64,000 nt of DNA from NCBI RefSeq assembly GCF_001038625.1, contig NZ_CP011803.1:3100001-3164000 (forward strand). Reading direction: 5' to 3'. Position 1 is the stretch's first letter; every line of letters begins with the position of its first letter. The notes under the pieces were generated by a model. That model was not told where the DNA came from, did no database searches, and saw only the letters and a list, made by a program, of their open reading frames with translations. Of this stretch, positions 1-10,062 are shown piece after piece. This DNA is from Clostridium carboxidivorans P7 (GTDB lineage: Bacteria > Bacillota > Clostridia > Clostridiales > Clostridiaceae). The translations under genes and the position numbers were made by a program.

Positions 1-674
1 CTTATTCTACTTTATTAGAAAATGCTAAATATGCTAGTGAAATAGGTCTACAACTTTTAGGAACAACAGATCATGGTCCTTCTATGCCTGGTGCTCCTCA
101 TGAATGGTATTTTGGAAACCTTAAAGTACTTCCTAGAGAACTTTTTGGTGTAACTATGCTTTATGGATGTGAAGCGAATATTATAGATCTTGAAGGAAAT
201 CTTGATTTACCAATGGATATGCAAAAAAATTTAGATATACTTATAGCTAGTATCCATGAACCTATAATGAAAGGAAATAACAATCCTGATTTAACTACTA
301 CTGCTCTATTGAAGGCTATGGATAATCCTAATGTACACATTTTAGGTCATTCTGGTAATCCTAAATTTCCAATTCATGAAGAAGAAATAGTAAAAAAAGC
401 AAAAGAAAAAAATATACTTATTGAAATAAATAATAGTTCCTTTATAAGTTCAAGAATAGGCAGTGAAAAAAATTGTTCTAGAATTGCTAGCCTATGTAAA
501 GAACATGGCGTAAAAATAATACTAAACAGCGATTCCCATTTTGCCTATCGCATAGGTGGTTTTGATGCTGCAATAAAAGTATTAAAGCAAATAGATATGC
601 CTGAAGAACTAATAATAAATAAGAGCAAAGAAGATTTTCTTGATTTTTTAAGAGCTAAAGGAAAAAATCTTTAA
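1..674 (+). CDS. PHP-domain phosphatase, YcdX-like (5' end cut off by the window edge)
   Basis: The frame is open from base 3, so the true start lies outside the window; about 223 residues are visible. Metal-binding motifs of the PHP (polymerase and histidinol phosphatase) fold are seen in order: TTDHGP, a HEP motif, LGHSGNP and NSDSHFAYRIG. The PGAPHEWYF stretch after the first motif fits the YcdX branch, which are zinc-dependent phosphatases with poorly defined substrates. The ATG at 84 cannot be the start because the TDHGP motif lies upstream of it in the same frame. The substrate cannot be read from the sequence. A family B repeat begins 35 bases after the stop. Confidence 0.85.
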   Translation, partial: YSTLLENAKYASEIGLQLLGTTDHGPSMPGAPHEWYFGNLKVLPRELFGVTMLYGCEANIIDLEGNLDLPMDMQKNLDILIASIHEPIMKGNNNPDLTTTALLKAMDNPNVHILGHSGNPKFPIHEEEIVKKAKEKNILIEINNSSFISSRIGSEKNCSRIASLCKEHGVKIILNSDSHFAYRIGGFDAAIKVLKQIDMPEELIINKSKEDFLDFLRAKGKNL

Positions 675-709
675 TTTTAATTCAAAATGCTTTGTATAAG
701 TACATTGTG

Positions 710-802
710 ACACAACTTTTTAGGCTGAGTCCGCATCTCTAGATATATGGTGTATAAAAGCCAACCGTTTATTAAGAATATCTAATGCCTAAAAAGTTGT
801 GT
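710..802 (+). repeat. Family B repeat, copy 1 (short)
   Basis: A 93-bp inverted-repeat element starting ACACAACTTTTTAGG and ending CCTAAAAAGTTGTGT. Inside it carries the block ATATGGTGTATAAAAG and AACCGTT, shared with the longer copies at 12799 and 29547. It begins 35 bases after the stop of the PHP gene, in the orientation that all three copies keep relative to the gene they follow. Confidence 0.85.
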
Positions 803-1235
803 AGTAAATGTATTCTTCTAATTATGATGAATTGCTTATAATGTATTATAAATATAGCTATATAAAAAAAGCGTAGCTTTCTTAATTCTTATTGTTTATA
901 TGTTTTACCTTGACTTTTTTAATAAATAAGGTAAGTCGTAGACTGTAAAAACTTAGTAACCTTATTGACTATTCATTGCATTAAAAATAAAGTTACCTGT
1001 TAAATAATTTTGTGATTACTTTTATGTATATAACATATATAAAATGCAAGATTCTTAAAAGGAAATCATCTGACCAACTTATCTCTTTCGGGATATTTCT
1101 ATAAAATAAGAGATAACTTGTTTTTTAATTTAATATATTAAGTCTTCAGCAGGCTCCGCCTTAATTTTTAAGCATTAAGATATATGTTAAATGCAATTTC
1201 AATTTACTAGAATTACCTATAACAACGTAATTAAA
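803..1235. other. Interior of composite repeat; contains a decayed transposase tail
   Basis: No intact gene. On the minus strand, 815-900 resembles the spacer between A and B at 12715-12798 (shared blocks around AAAGCTAC and ATTATAAGCAAT). Also on the minus strand, about 1075-1135 reads, with a stop and other damage, like the part of the PDDEXK-transposase remnant near 54700-54741 (a CTTATTTTATAGAAATA block is common to both). The stretch 1136-1235 resembles 54746-54850. This supports an A-spacer-remnant-spacer-B composite that has decayed. Confidence 0.5.
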
Positions 1236-1330
1236 TGTGTACATATAAAGTCACTAGTTTGAATTTTAACTTTTATGCAGTGATATATGTTAAAATTCAA
1301 ACTTCCACTGTACTCTTGTATCACATTATG
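1236..1330 (-). repeat. Family A repeat, copy 1 (short hairpin)
   Basis: Read on the minus strand it starts ten bases after the stop of the AraC-type regulator. It holds CAGTGGAAGTTTGAATTTTA, a loop with ATATATCAC, and the complementary AAAGTTAAAATTCAAACTAG. The arms form a long hairpin. The same arms occur at 12571, 29118, 50911 and 54851. Confidence 0.85.
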
Positions 1331-1340
1331 CTTACCTTGT

Positions 1341-3026
1341 TCAACTCTTCTTTTTCAATTTTGCTCTATATCCATTAGGTGTACAATCTTCCATCTTTTT
1401 AAATATGCTTCCAAAGTAGCTTAATTGACTATATCCAACCTTTTTACTTATATCAGATATTTTCATATTTGTTTCCTTTAAATATTCTTTAGCCTTTTCT
1501 ATTCTCAACTTGTTTATATAGTCTTTTAGAGACATACCATTTTTCTCATTAAAAATAGTGCTTAAATAATTAGGACTTATAAAAAACATCCCTGCAAGAA
1601 AATTCAAAGTAATTTCTTGATTAAAGTTATTTTCTATATATAAATTTATTTTTTGTATAGTATCATATTTGCCATTTAATAATACTTTTTTTAATATGTT
1701 TATAATTTCTTCACAAGCCTCTAAAATAATGTCTTTTAAGTTATTATAATCAATACAATTTTTTATTTTCTTCTTATACTTGTATCTTATATCCAAAAAC
1801 ATATCTTTATCATTAGTTTCTGAATATACTATCCTGCTTAAAATTATTAAAAGCTCTTCACAATTTTCTTTTATTTCTTCTATAGATAGGCCCTCATATT
1901 TAGTTATGATTTGTAAAATCATGTTATGGCAAGCACTTTCATCAAGCTTCTTAATATAATCTTTCAGCTTTTCTTCTTCAGAAATAGGATATTCCATAGT
2001 TTCCGTGTAAAAATAACTTTTAGACTGGAAATTATAGTTTTGAATACTTGAAGATACTTGAGATTTTAAAAGTTTTAAATTAGCCTGTTTTAAAGCATCT
2101 TCCAAATAAACTTTTTCCTTTGTATTTTTCAGTATTTCATTATTTTTTTCACTTAATTCCTTTTCCACTAAACTGTTTTCAATAATATTAGAAATGAGCT
2201 TAGAAACTATTCCTAATGATTCTTGAAGAGCATAAAGCCTGCTCTTAGGAATTAGAGGTATATCATTATATGCAGCTATTAGCTCTTCACAATTTATATT
2301 TGTATTTTTACAACTTTCTAAAATTAATTTTTCTGTATCCTTAGATTTATTTATGATAAGGTGTCCACATTTCACATAACCTATAATCTTATCTCCCATT
2401 AAAATAGGAACTATTATAGTTATTATATTATTGCAGCATTCAAATACTTTATCCTGTTTATTTAATTCACTTTCATACTTACTTTCCTTCTCTTTGCATA
2501 ATCCAGTTGATTTACACAAGCTGCAAAACTTATTTAAATTTATAGGCTTTGTAATATCATTATTATTATTATCAGTAATGACTACGGAAAGCTTTAAAAG
2601 CTCTGATACTTCTTTTTGAATGTTTTCGAGCACTTCTATATCAACTATATCTAATATATGTTTATCATTTACAATAGATAAATTCTGATGTATTTCCATT
2701 AATTTTGATGGTGTATATGTTATAAGAAAAACTAATTCCTCTTGACTTGTATTTATAACTTCATGTTCTGAATAAGGTGGACAATGAATGAGCATACCAC
2801 TTTCTAACTTTTTTTCCTCTCCATTTATCCTATGTATACCCTGGCCTTTAATCACATATAATATTTGTTCTTCTCCAAAATGAACATGTCTAGTCTGCTT
2901 TTTACCTGGGAAAAATTTTACCAAACCTGCACTAAGTCTCTGGGTAAGTAAGTTACTTGGTTCATGCAGCCAGGTAACTTCCCCCCATTCAAATTTTTGT
3001 ATATCATATTTATTCTTTTTCATCAT
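1341..3026 (-). CDS. Cupin / PocR-domain / AraC-family transcriptional regulator
   Basis: A 561-residue regulator with three parts. Residues about 25-110 form a cupin-like beta-barrel (RHVHFGEEQILYVIKG). Residues about 130-290 resemble the PocR sensory domain, with FCSLCKSTGLC and a later CC pair that could bind metal or a redox-active ligand. Residues about 455-560 are an AraC-type double helix-turn-helix. A predicted coiled segment joins sensor and DNA-binding parts. The start is ATG ATG after AGGATTGGTGAC. It sits beside the BASS transporter, ilvD-like and larA-like genes on the same strand side, so it may control them in response to a small ligand; that is inference. The family A hairpin directly behind the stop may serve as its terminator. 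Confidence 0.85.
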   Translation of the reverse strand: MMKKNKYDIQKFEWGEVTWLHEPSNLLTQRLSAGLVKFFPGKKQTRHVHFGEEQILYVIKGQGIHRINGEEKKLESGMLIHCPPYSEHEVINTSQEELVFLITYTPSKLMEIHQNLSIVNDKHILDIVDIEVLENIQKEVSELLKLSVVITDNNNNDITKPINLNKFCSLCKSTGLCKEKESKYESELNKQDKVFECCNNIITIIVPILMGDKIIGYVKCGHLIINKSKDTEKLILESCKNTNINCEELIAAYNDIPLIPKSRLYALQESLGIVSKLISNIIENSLVEKELSEKNNEILKNTKEKVYLEDALKQANLKLLKSQVSSSIQNYNFQSKSYFYTETMEYPISEEEKLKDYIKKLDESACHNMILQIITKYEGLSIEEIKENCEELLIILSRIVYSETNDKDMFLDIRYKYKKKIKNCIDYNNLKDIILEACEEIINILKKVLLNGKYDTIQKINLYIENNFNQEITLNFLAGMFFISPNYLSTIFNEKNGMSLKDYINKLRIEKAKEYLKETNMKISDISKKVGYSQLSYFGSIFKKMEDCTPNGYRAKLKKKS

Positions 3027-3173
3027 GTCACCAATCCTAAAATATTCAAATGTTAAAATCCATTTTACAAATATATTATATCCTACTTATTTTAAATCTC
3101 AACTTACATTAATTCTACTATAAAATTTAACCAATAGTATTGAATAATAGCAAATGAATTCAGTAAAAAATTA

Positions 3174-3247
3174 AAAAGGGGCTGCAGCACTAAGAAATTT
3201 ACATACGATATGTTGTAAAATTTATTCTTAGTGTAACAACCCTTTTC
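3174..3247. terminator. Long hairpin terminator between the transporter and the AraC gene
   Basis: The arms AAGGGGCTGCAGCACTAAGAA and TTCTTAGTGTAACAACCCTTTT pair with an interior loop. It lies 14 bases behind the stop of the BASS transporter on the minus strand, followed on that strand by T residues. Confidence 0.7.
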
Positions 3248-3260
3248 TAAATATACATTA

Positions 3261-4223
3261 TTATGAGATTGTACTACTATAATGCTGATTTTTTTCTTCT
3301 ATTTGTTTATTGGACCAGAATGTTGCAAGGCTTGGTCCTGATATATTATGCCATACACTAAATATAGCTGCTGGTATAGCCGCTGCTGGTGAAAAGAAAC
3401 TCATTGCAAGAGATACTCCTAAAGCAGAATTTTGCATACCTACTTCAAGTGACACTGCTCTTCTCTTAGGTTCTTCCATACCAAGCACTCTTCCAGCTAA
3501 ATATCCAAATAAAAATCCACATAAATTATGAAGCACTACTACACCAATTGCCATTGCTGCTGTACTTAATAATCTTTTTGAATTTGCACCTACAACTCCT
3601 CCAACTATTAAAACTATAGCTATAGTTGATACTAAAGGAAGCGCTTTAGTTGCCTTCTCTACCTTTTGTCCAAACATTGTATTTACAATAACGCCTAAAA
3701 CTATAGGTAAAATAACTATTTTTGCAATTTCTATGAATAAACTTACTACAGGAATTGAAACCCATTTACCAGCTAAAAGTAATATTAATAATGGCATAAA
3801 CAATGGAGCTAAAAGTGTGGAAACTGCACCAATTGAAACTGAAAGTGCTAAATCACCCTTTGCTAAATAGCACATTACATTAGATGCGGTACCACTAGGA
3901 CAGCATCCAACTAAAATAGCTCCTACTGCTAATTCTTTTGGTAATTTAAATAATATACATAGTATATACGCTATAGATGGCATCAGTATATAATGAGCTG
4001 CCACTCCTATAAAAACATCTTTAGGTCTTGTAAACACTTCTTTAAAATCTTCCTTTTTTAAGGTCATACCCATACCAAACATTATAATACCCAATAATAG
4101 CGAAACCTTTGGTACTACCCATAAAAATAATTTAGGTTTGAAAAGACCTATTGCCGCAGCAATTATAACTAATAATGCAAAGTATTTTCCTAACATTTTA
4201 CCTATTTTTTCTATAAAATTCAT
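3261..4223 (-). CDS. Bile acid:sodium symporter (BASS) family transporter
   Basis: 320 residues, almost wholly hydrophobic, with about nine to ten membrane segments, the usual size for the family. Typical patches are GMGMTLKKEDF near residue 55, CCPSGTASNVM near 105 and EVGMQNSALGV near 270. These correspond to the conserved substrate and sodium-binding crossover helices. Bacterial members move organic anions such as pantoate, 2-oxoacids or bile acids. The start is ATG after AGGGGGC. The gene follows the ilvD-like gene by 107 bases on the same strand, so they may be co-transcribed. A hydroxy- or oxo-acid substrate is an inference from neighbours (dehydratase, LarA-type racemase). Confidence 0.85.
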   Translation of the reverse strand: MNFIEKIGKMLGKYFALLVIIAAAIGLFKPKLFLWVVPKVSLLLGIIMFGMGMTLKKEDFKEVFTRPKDVFIGVAAHYILMPSIAYILCILFKLPKELAVGAILVGCCPSGTASNVMCYLAKGDLALSVSIGAVSTLLAPLFMPLLILLLAGKWVSIPVVSLFIEIAKIVILPIVLGVIVNTMFGQKVEKATKALPLVSTIAIVLIVGGVVGANSKRLLSTAAMAIGVVVLHNLCGFLFGYLAGRVLGMEEPKRRAVSLEVGMQNSALGVSLAMSFFSPAAAIPAAIFSVWHNISGPSLATFWSNKQIEEKNQHYSSTIS

Positions 4224-4330
4224 TGTATAGCCCCCTATTATGTCATTAATATTTATAAAATTTAATTAAGGTTTAGTTAGAGATTAAGATTATGAAAATC
4301 AACTTTCTCTATCTAAACCTTAAAATAACT

Positions 4331-5989
4331 TTATTTCAACACTGCCCCTGTGTTTGCTGATGTAACCAATTTTGCATATCTTCCTAAATAACCCTTTGTT
4401 ATCTTAGGTTCTGGTTTAACATACTTTTCTTTACGTTTTGAAAGTTCATCTTCGCTAACTAATAACTCTAATTTTTTATTTGGTATATCTATAGAAATTT
4501 TATCTCCTTCTTCTACTAAGCCTATTATTCCATCCTCCATAGCTTCTGGGGATATATGACCAATAGCAGCTCCTCTTGTAGCTCCTGAGAATCTTCCATC
4601 AGTTAAAAGTGCTACATCCTTATCAAGTCCCATACCTGCTATTGCAGCAGTTGGAGATAACATTTCTCTCATTCCTGGACCACCCTTTGGTCCTTCATAT
4701 CTTATAACTACTACATCACCTTTATTTATATTACCTTTGAATATTGCTTCAACAGCTTCTTCTTCAGAATTAAATACTCTAGCTGGTCCTTCGTGTTTAA
4801 GCATTTCCTTAGCTACTGCAGATTCTTTTACAACAGCACCATCTACTGCTAAGTTTCCTCTTAATATAGCAAGTCCACCTTTGTTGCTATAAGGTTCTTC
4901 TACAGAATGAATTACATTGTTATCTTGTACAATCTTATTTTTAATATTTTCTCCTACAGTTTTTCCTGTTACAGTTAAAGCATTTTCACAAATAAGTCCC
5001 TTCTTAGATAACTCATTCATCATAGCTGGAATTCCTCCGGCAAGATGTAAATCTTCCATGTGATATTTTCCACTAGGACTTAATTTAGTTAAGCAAGGAG
5101 TTTTTGAACTTATTTCATCAAATAAATCTAAATCAAGTTCCATTCCAGCTTCATGCGCTATTGCTGGTAAATGTAATACTGTATTTGTTGAACCAGCCAT
5201 AGCCATATCAACAGTTATTGCATTTTTAAAAGCATCCAATGTTAATATATCAAGTGGTCTTATGTTATTTTTTAATAATTCCATAACTCTCATTCCAGCA
5301 TATTTACCTAATTGTTTTCTTTCACCTGAATGAGCTGCTGATGTCCCATTGTAAGGAAGACCCATACCTAAAACTTCAGTTAAGCAATTCATACTATTAG
5401 CAGTGAACAAACCAGAACAAGAACCACATCCTGGACAAGATTTTTGAGCTATGTCTTCAAGTTCTTCTGATGTAATTTTTCCATCATTATAAGTTCCAAC
5501 ACCCTCTATGACAGTAGTAAAATCTGCATCACAACCATTACGTTTTCCTGCTTTCATTGGACCACCACTTACAACTACTGCTGGTATGTTTAATCTAGCC
5601 GCTGCCATAATCATTCCTGGTACAATTTTATCACAATTAGGAATTAATACTAATCCATCAAATCCATGCGCTATTGCCATAGTTTCTATAGAGTCAGCTA
5701 TAAGTTCTCTACTTGCTAAAGAATATTTCATTCCTACATGTCCCATAGCAATACCATCACATACACCTATAGATGGAAATTCCATTGGAGTTCCTCCTGC
5801 CATAGTAACTCCAACCTTTGCAGCATGTGCAATTTCATCTAAATGTACATGTCCTGCTATTACTTCATTTTGAGCATTTACAATTCCTATTAATGGTCTA
5901 TCTATCTCCTCTTTTGTAAAGCCCATACCATACATTAAAGATCTTGTTGGAGCACCTTTTGCTCCTCCTTTTACAACATCACTTCTCAT
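4331..5989 (-). CDS. ilvD: Dihydroxy-acid dehydratase
   Basis: 552 residues, the normal length for IlvD. It dehydrates 2,3-dihydroxy acids to 2-oxo acids using an iron-sulfur cluster. Visible motifs: [17 protein letters not shown] at about 117-121, [12 protein letters not shown] near 185, and [10 protein letters not shown] near 470. The glycine where some family members carry a first cysteine (AGH) fits the oxygen-sensitive cluster type, as expected in an anaerobe; that is inference. The start is ATG after AGGAGG. No ilvB, ilvC or leu genes are nearby; instead a transporter and a LarA-type racemase flank it. It may therefore serve a catabolic route rather than, or in addition to, valine/isoleucine synthesis; IlvD and sugar-acid dehydratases share this fold. 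Confidence 0.9.
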   Translation of the reverse strand: MRSDVVKGGAKGAPTRSLMYGMGFTKEEIDRPLIGIVNAQNEVIAGHVHLDEIAHAAKVGVTMAGGTPMEFPSIGVCDGIAMGHVGMKYSLASRELIADSIETMAIAHGFDGLVLIPNCDKIVPGMIMAAARLNIPAVVVSGGPMKAGKRNGCDADFTTVIEGVGTYNDGKITSEELEDIAQKSCPGCGSCSGLFTANSMNCLTEVLGMGLPYNGTSAAHSGERKQLGKYAGMRVMELLKNNIRPLDILTLDAFKNAITVDMAMAGSTNTVLHLPAIAHEAGMELDLDLFDEISSKTPCLTKLSPSGKYHMEDLHLAGGIPAMMNELSKKGLICENALTVTGKTVGENIKNKIVQDNNVIHSVEEPYSNKGGLAILRGNLAVDGAVVKESAVAKEMLKHEGPARVFNSEEEAVEAIFKGNINKGDVVVIRYEGPKGGPGMREMLSPTAAIAGMGLDKDVALLTDGRFSGATRGAAIGHISPEAMEDGIIGLVEEGDKISIDIPNKKLELLVSEDELSKRKEKYVKPEPKITKGYLGRYAKLVTSANTGAVLK

Positions 5990-6491
5990 TAATAAATTCC
6001 TCCTAAAAGTTTATATTAAATTTAAATTTTCGTTTAAAGTACAAATGCTAATTATATATATTGTATAATATTATACTTGAAAGAACTATAGATAATTTAC
6101 TGAAAATATATTTCTTTATTAAGCTTTAGATATTATGAAAATATTACTGTAAAATATTAATATATTACACTTCAATTCAAGACTTGTTATCATAATAACT
6201 AAAATTTAAAATATTTTATTTTTTCAATATATTTAATATTTAATCGTATTTTGCATATATAACAACATTTCTTCAACATTTTATAACTTTAATTTACAAT
6301 ATTCATTATAAATTTGCTAACTTGTCAGAAAACTCAATATCAATTTAAAGAAAATAGTAATATAATAAAAATTTAGTGACTATTTAATAAAATGCATTTT
6401 TATGTTAAAATTATATAAATTGTTAATAAAATGTATCTTCGAATAGTTATATTTTATAATAAAATATCACAAAATTTTAGGGGGCATATTT
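5990..6491. promoter_or_regulatory. Divergent promoter region between ilvD and larA-like genes
   Basis: 502 very AT-rich bases with no gene. Both flanking genes start outward from here. I see several TATAAT-like strings but no single pair with convincing -35 spacing and no riboswitch-like fold. The regulator encoded at 1341-3026 would be a candidate to bind here. Confidence 0.5.
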
Positions 6492-7781
6492 ATGAAAAAC
6501 ATCGAATTAAATTATGGTAGAGGAACAGTTAATCTTTCCTTAGATGAAAAAAATATAATTGAGGTCATCGAAGGAAATGAATTTAAAGTTTCAAAATCAG
6601 AAGATGAAATAATTCTAGATGCATTACATAATCCTATTGGAAGTCCTAGACTTAAAGAGTTAGTTAATCCTGGAGAAACTGTTTGTTTGATTATACCTGA
6701 TATTACAAGAGCTTGGCAGAAAACCGACAAATTCTTATACAAAATTGTAGAAGAATTAAATGCTGGTGGAGTAAAAGATAAAGACATAACTGTTGTAAGT
6801 GCAGCAGGTTCTCACAGGGAACAAACTAAAGAGGAACATGAAAAACTATTAGGAAAAGAACTAGCAAAAAGGTTATCTGTTATTAACCATGATTGCTTTG
6901 ATAAGGAAAATTTAGCCTATGTTGGTGAAACTACATATGGTACACCAGTATGGGTAAATAAAAAAGCTTTAGAATGTGACCATATAGTACTTGCAGGTGG
7001 TATTGTTTATCATTTTCTTGCAGGATATGGTGGCGGAAGAAAAACTGTTCTTCCAGGAATAAGTTCTTATGAAACTATAATGCATAATCATTCACTTTGT
7101 CTTAAACCAAACTTAGGTGAAGGTAAAAATCCAAATTCAGCTTGTTCAAACTTAAAAGGTAATCCAATTCATGAAGATATGATGCAAGCTGCAGCATTTT
7201 TAAGACCTACTTTTATATTTAATGTAGTTGTTGGACATGATGGAAAAATTGCTGCTGCAGTTAGCGGAAACTATGTAGAAGCTTTTTATGAAGGATGTAA
7301 AATAGTCGATAAAATAGATGGAGTAACTATAAAGGAAAAAGCTGATCTTGTTATTGGTACAGCAGGCGGATTTCCTAAAGACATAAATTTCTACCAAACT
7401 AGTAAAACTATTATAAATGTAAAAGAGGCTGTAAAAGAAGGCGGCACAATGATCATTTTGAGCCAGTGTAGTGAAGGTCTTGGTGGAAATCAGGATGTTC
7501 AGGATATGCTGCTTAATTATGATAACTTATTAGATAGAGAAAAAGAATTACGTAGAGAATATAGTATTTCAAAGGATATAGGTTATATTTTCTGCGAACT
7601 TGCTAGCAGATTTGATGTTATATTTGTATCTGATTTAGATCCTGAGCTTCTAAAAAAAGCTAATATAGCAGTAGTTAAAACTTTAGATGAAGCTTTAGAA
7701 CTTACCTGGAGCAAAAAAGGCAAAGACTTAAAAACTTATGTTATGACTGCTGCTGCAAGTACATTTCCTAAAATGAGTTAG
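6492..7781 (+). CDS. LarA-family nickel-dependent racemase
   Basis: 429 residues, the usual length. LarA enzymes racemise alpha-hydroxy acids such as lactate using a nickel pincer cofactor tethered to a lysine. The active-site set is complete: D70 and R73 (PDITRAW), H108 (GSHRE), H174 and K184 (HFLAGYGGGRK), H200 (MHNHS), and a Q/K pair in FYQTSK near 302-305. H108, H174, K184 and H200 fall at the same numbers as in the characterised lactate racemase, as I recall them. The start is ATG after AGGGGGC. The cofactor genes larB, larC and larE are not in this window. Many LarA homologues use substrates other than lactate; the divergent dehydratase suggests a 2,3-dihydroxy acid, which is inference. 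Confidence 0.88.
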   Translation: MKNIELNYGRGTVNLSLDEKNIIEVIEGNEFKVSKSEDEIILDALHNPIGSPRLKELVNPGETVCLIIPDITRAWQKTDKFLYKIVEELNAGGVKDKDITVVSAAGSHREQTKEEHEKLLGKELAKRLSVINHDCFDKENLAYVGETTYGTPVWVNKKALECDHIVLAGGIVYHFLAGYGGGRKTVLPGISSYETIMHNHSLCLKPNLGEGKNPNSACSNLKGNPIHEDMMQAAAFLRPTFIFNVVVGHDGKIAAAVSGNYVEAFYEGCKIVDKIDGVTIKEKADLVIGTAGGFPKDINFYQTSKTIINVKEAVKEGGTMIILSQCSEGLGGNQDVQDMLLNYDNLLDREKELRREYSISKDIGYIFCELASRFDVIFVSDLDPELLKKANIAVVKTLDEALELTWSKKGKDLKTYVMTAAASTFPKMS

Positions 7782-7811
7782 TAATAATAGATATGTAAAA
7801 TTATAGAGTGA

Positions 7812-7848
7812 GGCTGTCGCACTAAAAAAATTAGTGCGACAGTTTTTT
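7812..7848 (+). terminator. Rho-independent terminator of the larA-like gene
   Basis: Perfect arms CTGTCGCACTAA and TTAGTGCGACAG followed by TTTTTT, 30 bases behind the stop. Confidence 0.92.
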
Positions 7849-7954
7849 GCCTAAAAAATAAATCTCCCACTGGTAAGAGTGAAAGATTTATATTCGACTT
7901 ATTCCCGATTAAGTGAAAATCAGGCTGCGCCTCCATTCCATAATAAAAACTGTA

Positions 7955-9322
7955 TTAAAATTTTATATCCATATATATTTTAAAAAACAATCTATCATTT
8001 TCTTTATATGTTTTTACAAAACCACCATGAATCTTAATAATGTCTTTAACAATTGATAATCCTAAACCACTGCCTTCCTTTTGTCTAGATAAATCCTTTT
8101 TATATAACCTTTCAAAAAAATTTTCTATTTCATTATCGGTAATTGGTTCTTCAGGTATATTACTAACTGAAATTATTGCATAAAATTTATTATTATATTT
8201 TTCTTTACTTATATTAAATTCAACACTTGTATTGTATTTTGAATATTTTAATGCATTACTTAAAAGATTATTTACCGCCCTTAAAAATAAATTAGGGTCC
8301 ACATAAATATAAATAAATTGCTGCATTAAATTAATAGAAAGTATTAGTTTATTTTTTATAAATTCATCTTCCTCTTCTTGAACAATTTGCCTTGCTAATT
8401 CATTCAACTCTATTTTTTGTTTTTCAAGCACAATATCTTTAGAAGAGAGTTTTGAATATTGAAAGAAATCATCAAGTATATTCTTTAAATATAAACTTTT
8501 TTTATTCATTATATCCACATAACTATTAAGTTCATCTTTTGATACATACTTACCATTTTTAATCATATTTATATACCCAAGTATGGTGGTTAAAGGAGTT
8601 CTTAAATCATGAGATATATTAGTAAGAAATTCACTTCTTTTTTTATCTTCTTTTTCCATCTCTGAAGCCATATAGTTTATGCCCTCTGCCAATTCACGGA
8701 GTTCATTTTTATATTTTAATGGTACTCTTTCATATAAATTACCTTCCGCAATACTTCTCACTGTTGATTTTATTTTAGATATATAAGATATGCGCTTCCA
8801 TATAATCAAGAAAAAAACAATTATAAAAATTATACCTGTCATTATACCTACAATGTTTCCATTTTCTAATTTTCCATAACCCATATATATATAATATAGG
8901 TAGCATCCATCTTTTAAATAATCACATCTAGTTATCTTAACTAAATTTTTTCTATTATGATTTAAAAATTCAAATGTTTTTTTACCATCTACAACTTCGT
9001 TTGCATCTATACTTTTAATTTGCTTGTTGTTTGAAGCTATTACTTTTCCATCTTTATGTACTATAGAAATAAGATATAACATGCTATTTTCTTTATCCAT
9101 GTATTTCTGTGCTCTATTAGAATCATTAATATTCATGTTTTTTAATTGATACTCAATTCCAGTAATCACATTATCATGTACATATTCTGCAGTATTTTTA
9201 GAATTATTTAAAAAGGAACCTAAAATAAATTCTTTCAAAATAATTGCAAATATAATGGCTATAATAGCTGAAATAACTGCCGAAAAAACTAATTCACTTC
9301 TAAGTTTAAAGATCCTTTTCAA
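7955..9322 (-). CDS. Membrane sensor histidine kinase
   Basis: 455 residues. A membrane helix at about 12-34, an extracytoplasmic sensor to about 155, a second helix at about 158-178, a HAMP-like linker, then the kinase core. The H-box ISHDLRTPL gives phospho-acceptor H238; the N-box is NNLLSNALKYS and the G2 box EGSGLGLSI. The D-x-G-x-G box is replaced by a VSNIPEEPI stretch, a variant common in kinases of antibiotic-sensing systems. The start is TTG, inside the last codons of the response regulator gene, a 17-base overlap that implies coupled translation. It is the last gene of an ABC exporter/two-component operon and so probably senses the exporter's substrate or cell-envelope stress. Confidence 0.9.
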   Translation of the reverse strand: MKRIFKLRSELVFSAVISAIIAIIFAIILKEFILGSFLNNSKNTAEYVHDNVITGIEYQLKNMNINDSNRAQKYMDKENSMLYLISIVHKDGKVIASNNKQIKSIDANEVVDGKKTFEFLNHNRKNLVKITRCDYLKDGCYLYYIYMGYGKLENGNIVGIMTGIIFIIVFFLIIWKRISYISKIKSTVRSIAEGNLYERVPLKYKNELRELAEGINYMASEMEKEDKKRSEFLTNISHDLRTPLTTILGYINMIKNGKYVSKDELNSYVDIMNKKSLYLKNILDDFFQYSKLSSKDIVLEKQKIELNELARQIVQEEEDEFIKNKLILSINLMQQFIYIYVDPNLFLRAVNNLLSNALKYSKYNTSVEFNISKEKYNNKFYAIISVSNIPEEPITDNEIENFFERLYKKDLSRQKEGSGLGLSIVKDIIKIHGGFVKTYKENDRLFFKIYMDIKF

Positions 9323-9995
9323 TCTTATATCCCACTCCCCAGATAGTTTTTATATATTTTCCTTGCTTAACGCTGTCTCCAAGCTTTTCTCTCAAATTTT
9401 TAATGTGCATAGTTACAGTATTATCATTTTGCATAAAGGTATCTTTCCATAAAAGCTCATAAAGCATTTTAGTAGAATATACTCTTCCCTTATTAATTGC
9501 TAGTGTGTATAAAATTTCATATTCTTTAGGAGTTAATATTATTTCCAAATTATCTTTTTTAACTGTATATTCTGAAGTATTTATTTCTATATCTTTAATC
9601 TTTATTATATCCTGACATGGATTGTTATTACTTTTAGTTCTTTTTAATATAGCCATGACTCTTAATGAAAGTTCTGTAAAATCAAAAGGTTTTACTATAT
9701 AATCATCACACCCATTTATAAATCCTTTTATTTTGTCCATTTGTTGATCCTTTGCAGTAAGAAGAATAACCGGTATATTGGATGATTCTCTAAGCTTACA
9801 CAACATAGTATAACCATCCATTTTAGGCATCATAACATCTAACAGTATTAATGAGAAAGACTTTGCTTTTAAAACTTTTAGGCCTTCATCTCCATTGCAA
9901 GCCTGTTCTACTGCATAACCTTCTTTACTAAAATAATTTACAAGCATTTCTCTTATGTCTCTATCATCATCTACTATTAATATATTCTCTTTCAC
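9306..9995 (-). CDS. OmpR/PhoB-family response regulator
   Basis: About 229 residues from the GTG chosen here. The receiver domain has the acidic pocket VDDD at 8-11, phospho-acceptor D53 (LLDVMMPKMDG) and a KPF lysine. The C-terminal winged helix shows RVYSTKMLYELLW and ends with VGYKIEKDL. I chose GTG at 9995 (MKENILIVDDD) because GGGTG lies six bases upstream of it; a GTG three codons earlier is possible. The kinase gene overlaps its 3' end, and 67 bases separate it from the permease gene upstream, so it should respond to the partner kinase and control the exporter operon. Confidence 0.9.
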   Translation of the reverse strand: MKENILIVDDDRDIREMLVNYFSKEGYAVEQACNGDEGLKVLKAKSFSLILLDVMMPKMDGYTMLCKLRESSNIPVILLTAKDQQMDKIKGFINGCDDYIVKPFDFTELSLRVMAILKRTKSNNNPCQDIIKIKDIEINTSEYTVKKDNLEIILTPKEYEILYTLAINKGRVYSTKMLYELLWKDTFMQNDNTVTMHIKNLREKLGDSVKQGKYIKTIWGVGYKIEKDL

Positions 9996-10062
9996 ATTTA
10001 TCACCCAATTTTAAATTATATCACTTTTTTAGTGCTGACTCTTAAGACATACTTCAAAATAA

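Noticed and set aside
8100..8200. Kinase at 7955 as catalytically dead because the D-x-G-x-G box is missing
   Set aside because: This replacement is normal in the BceS/VanS-like kinase branch and the other boxes are intact.
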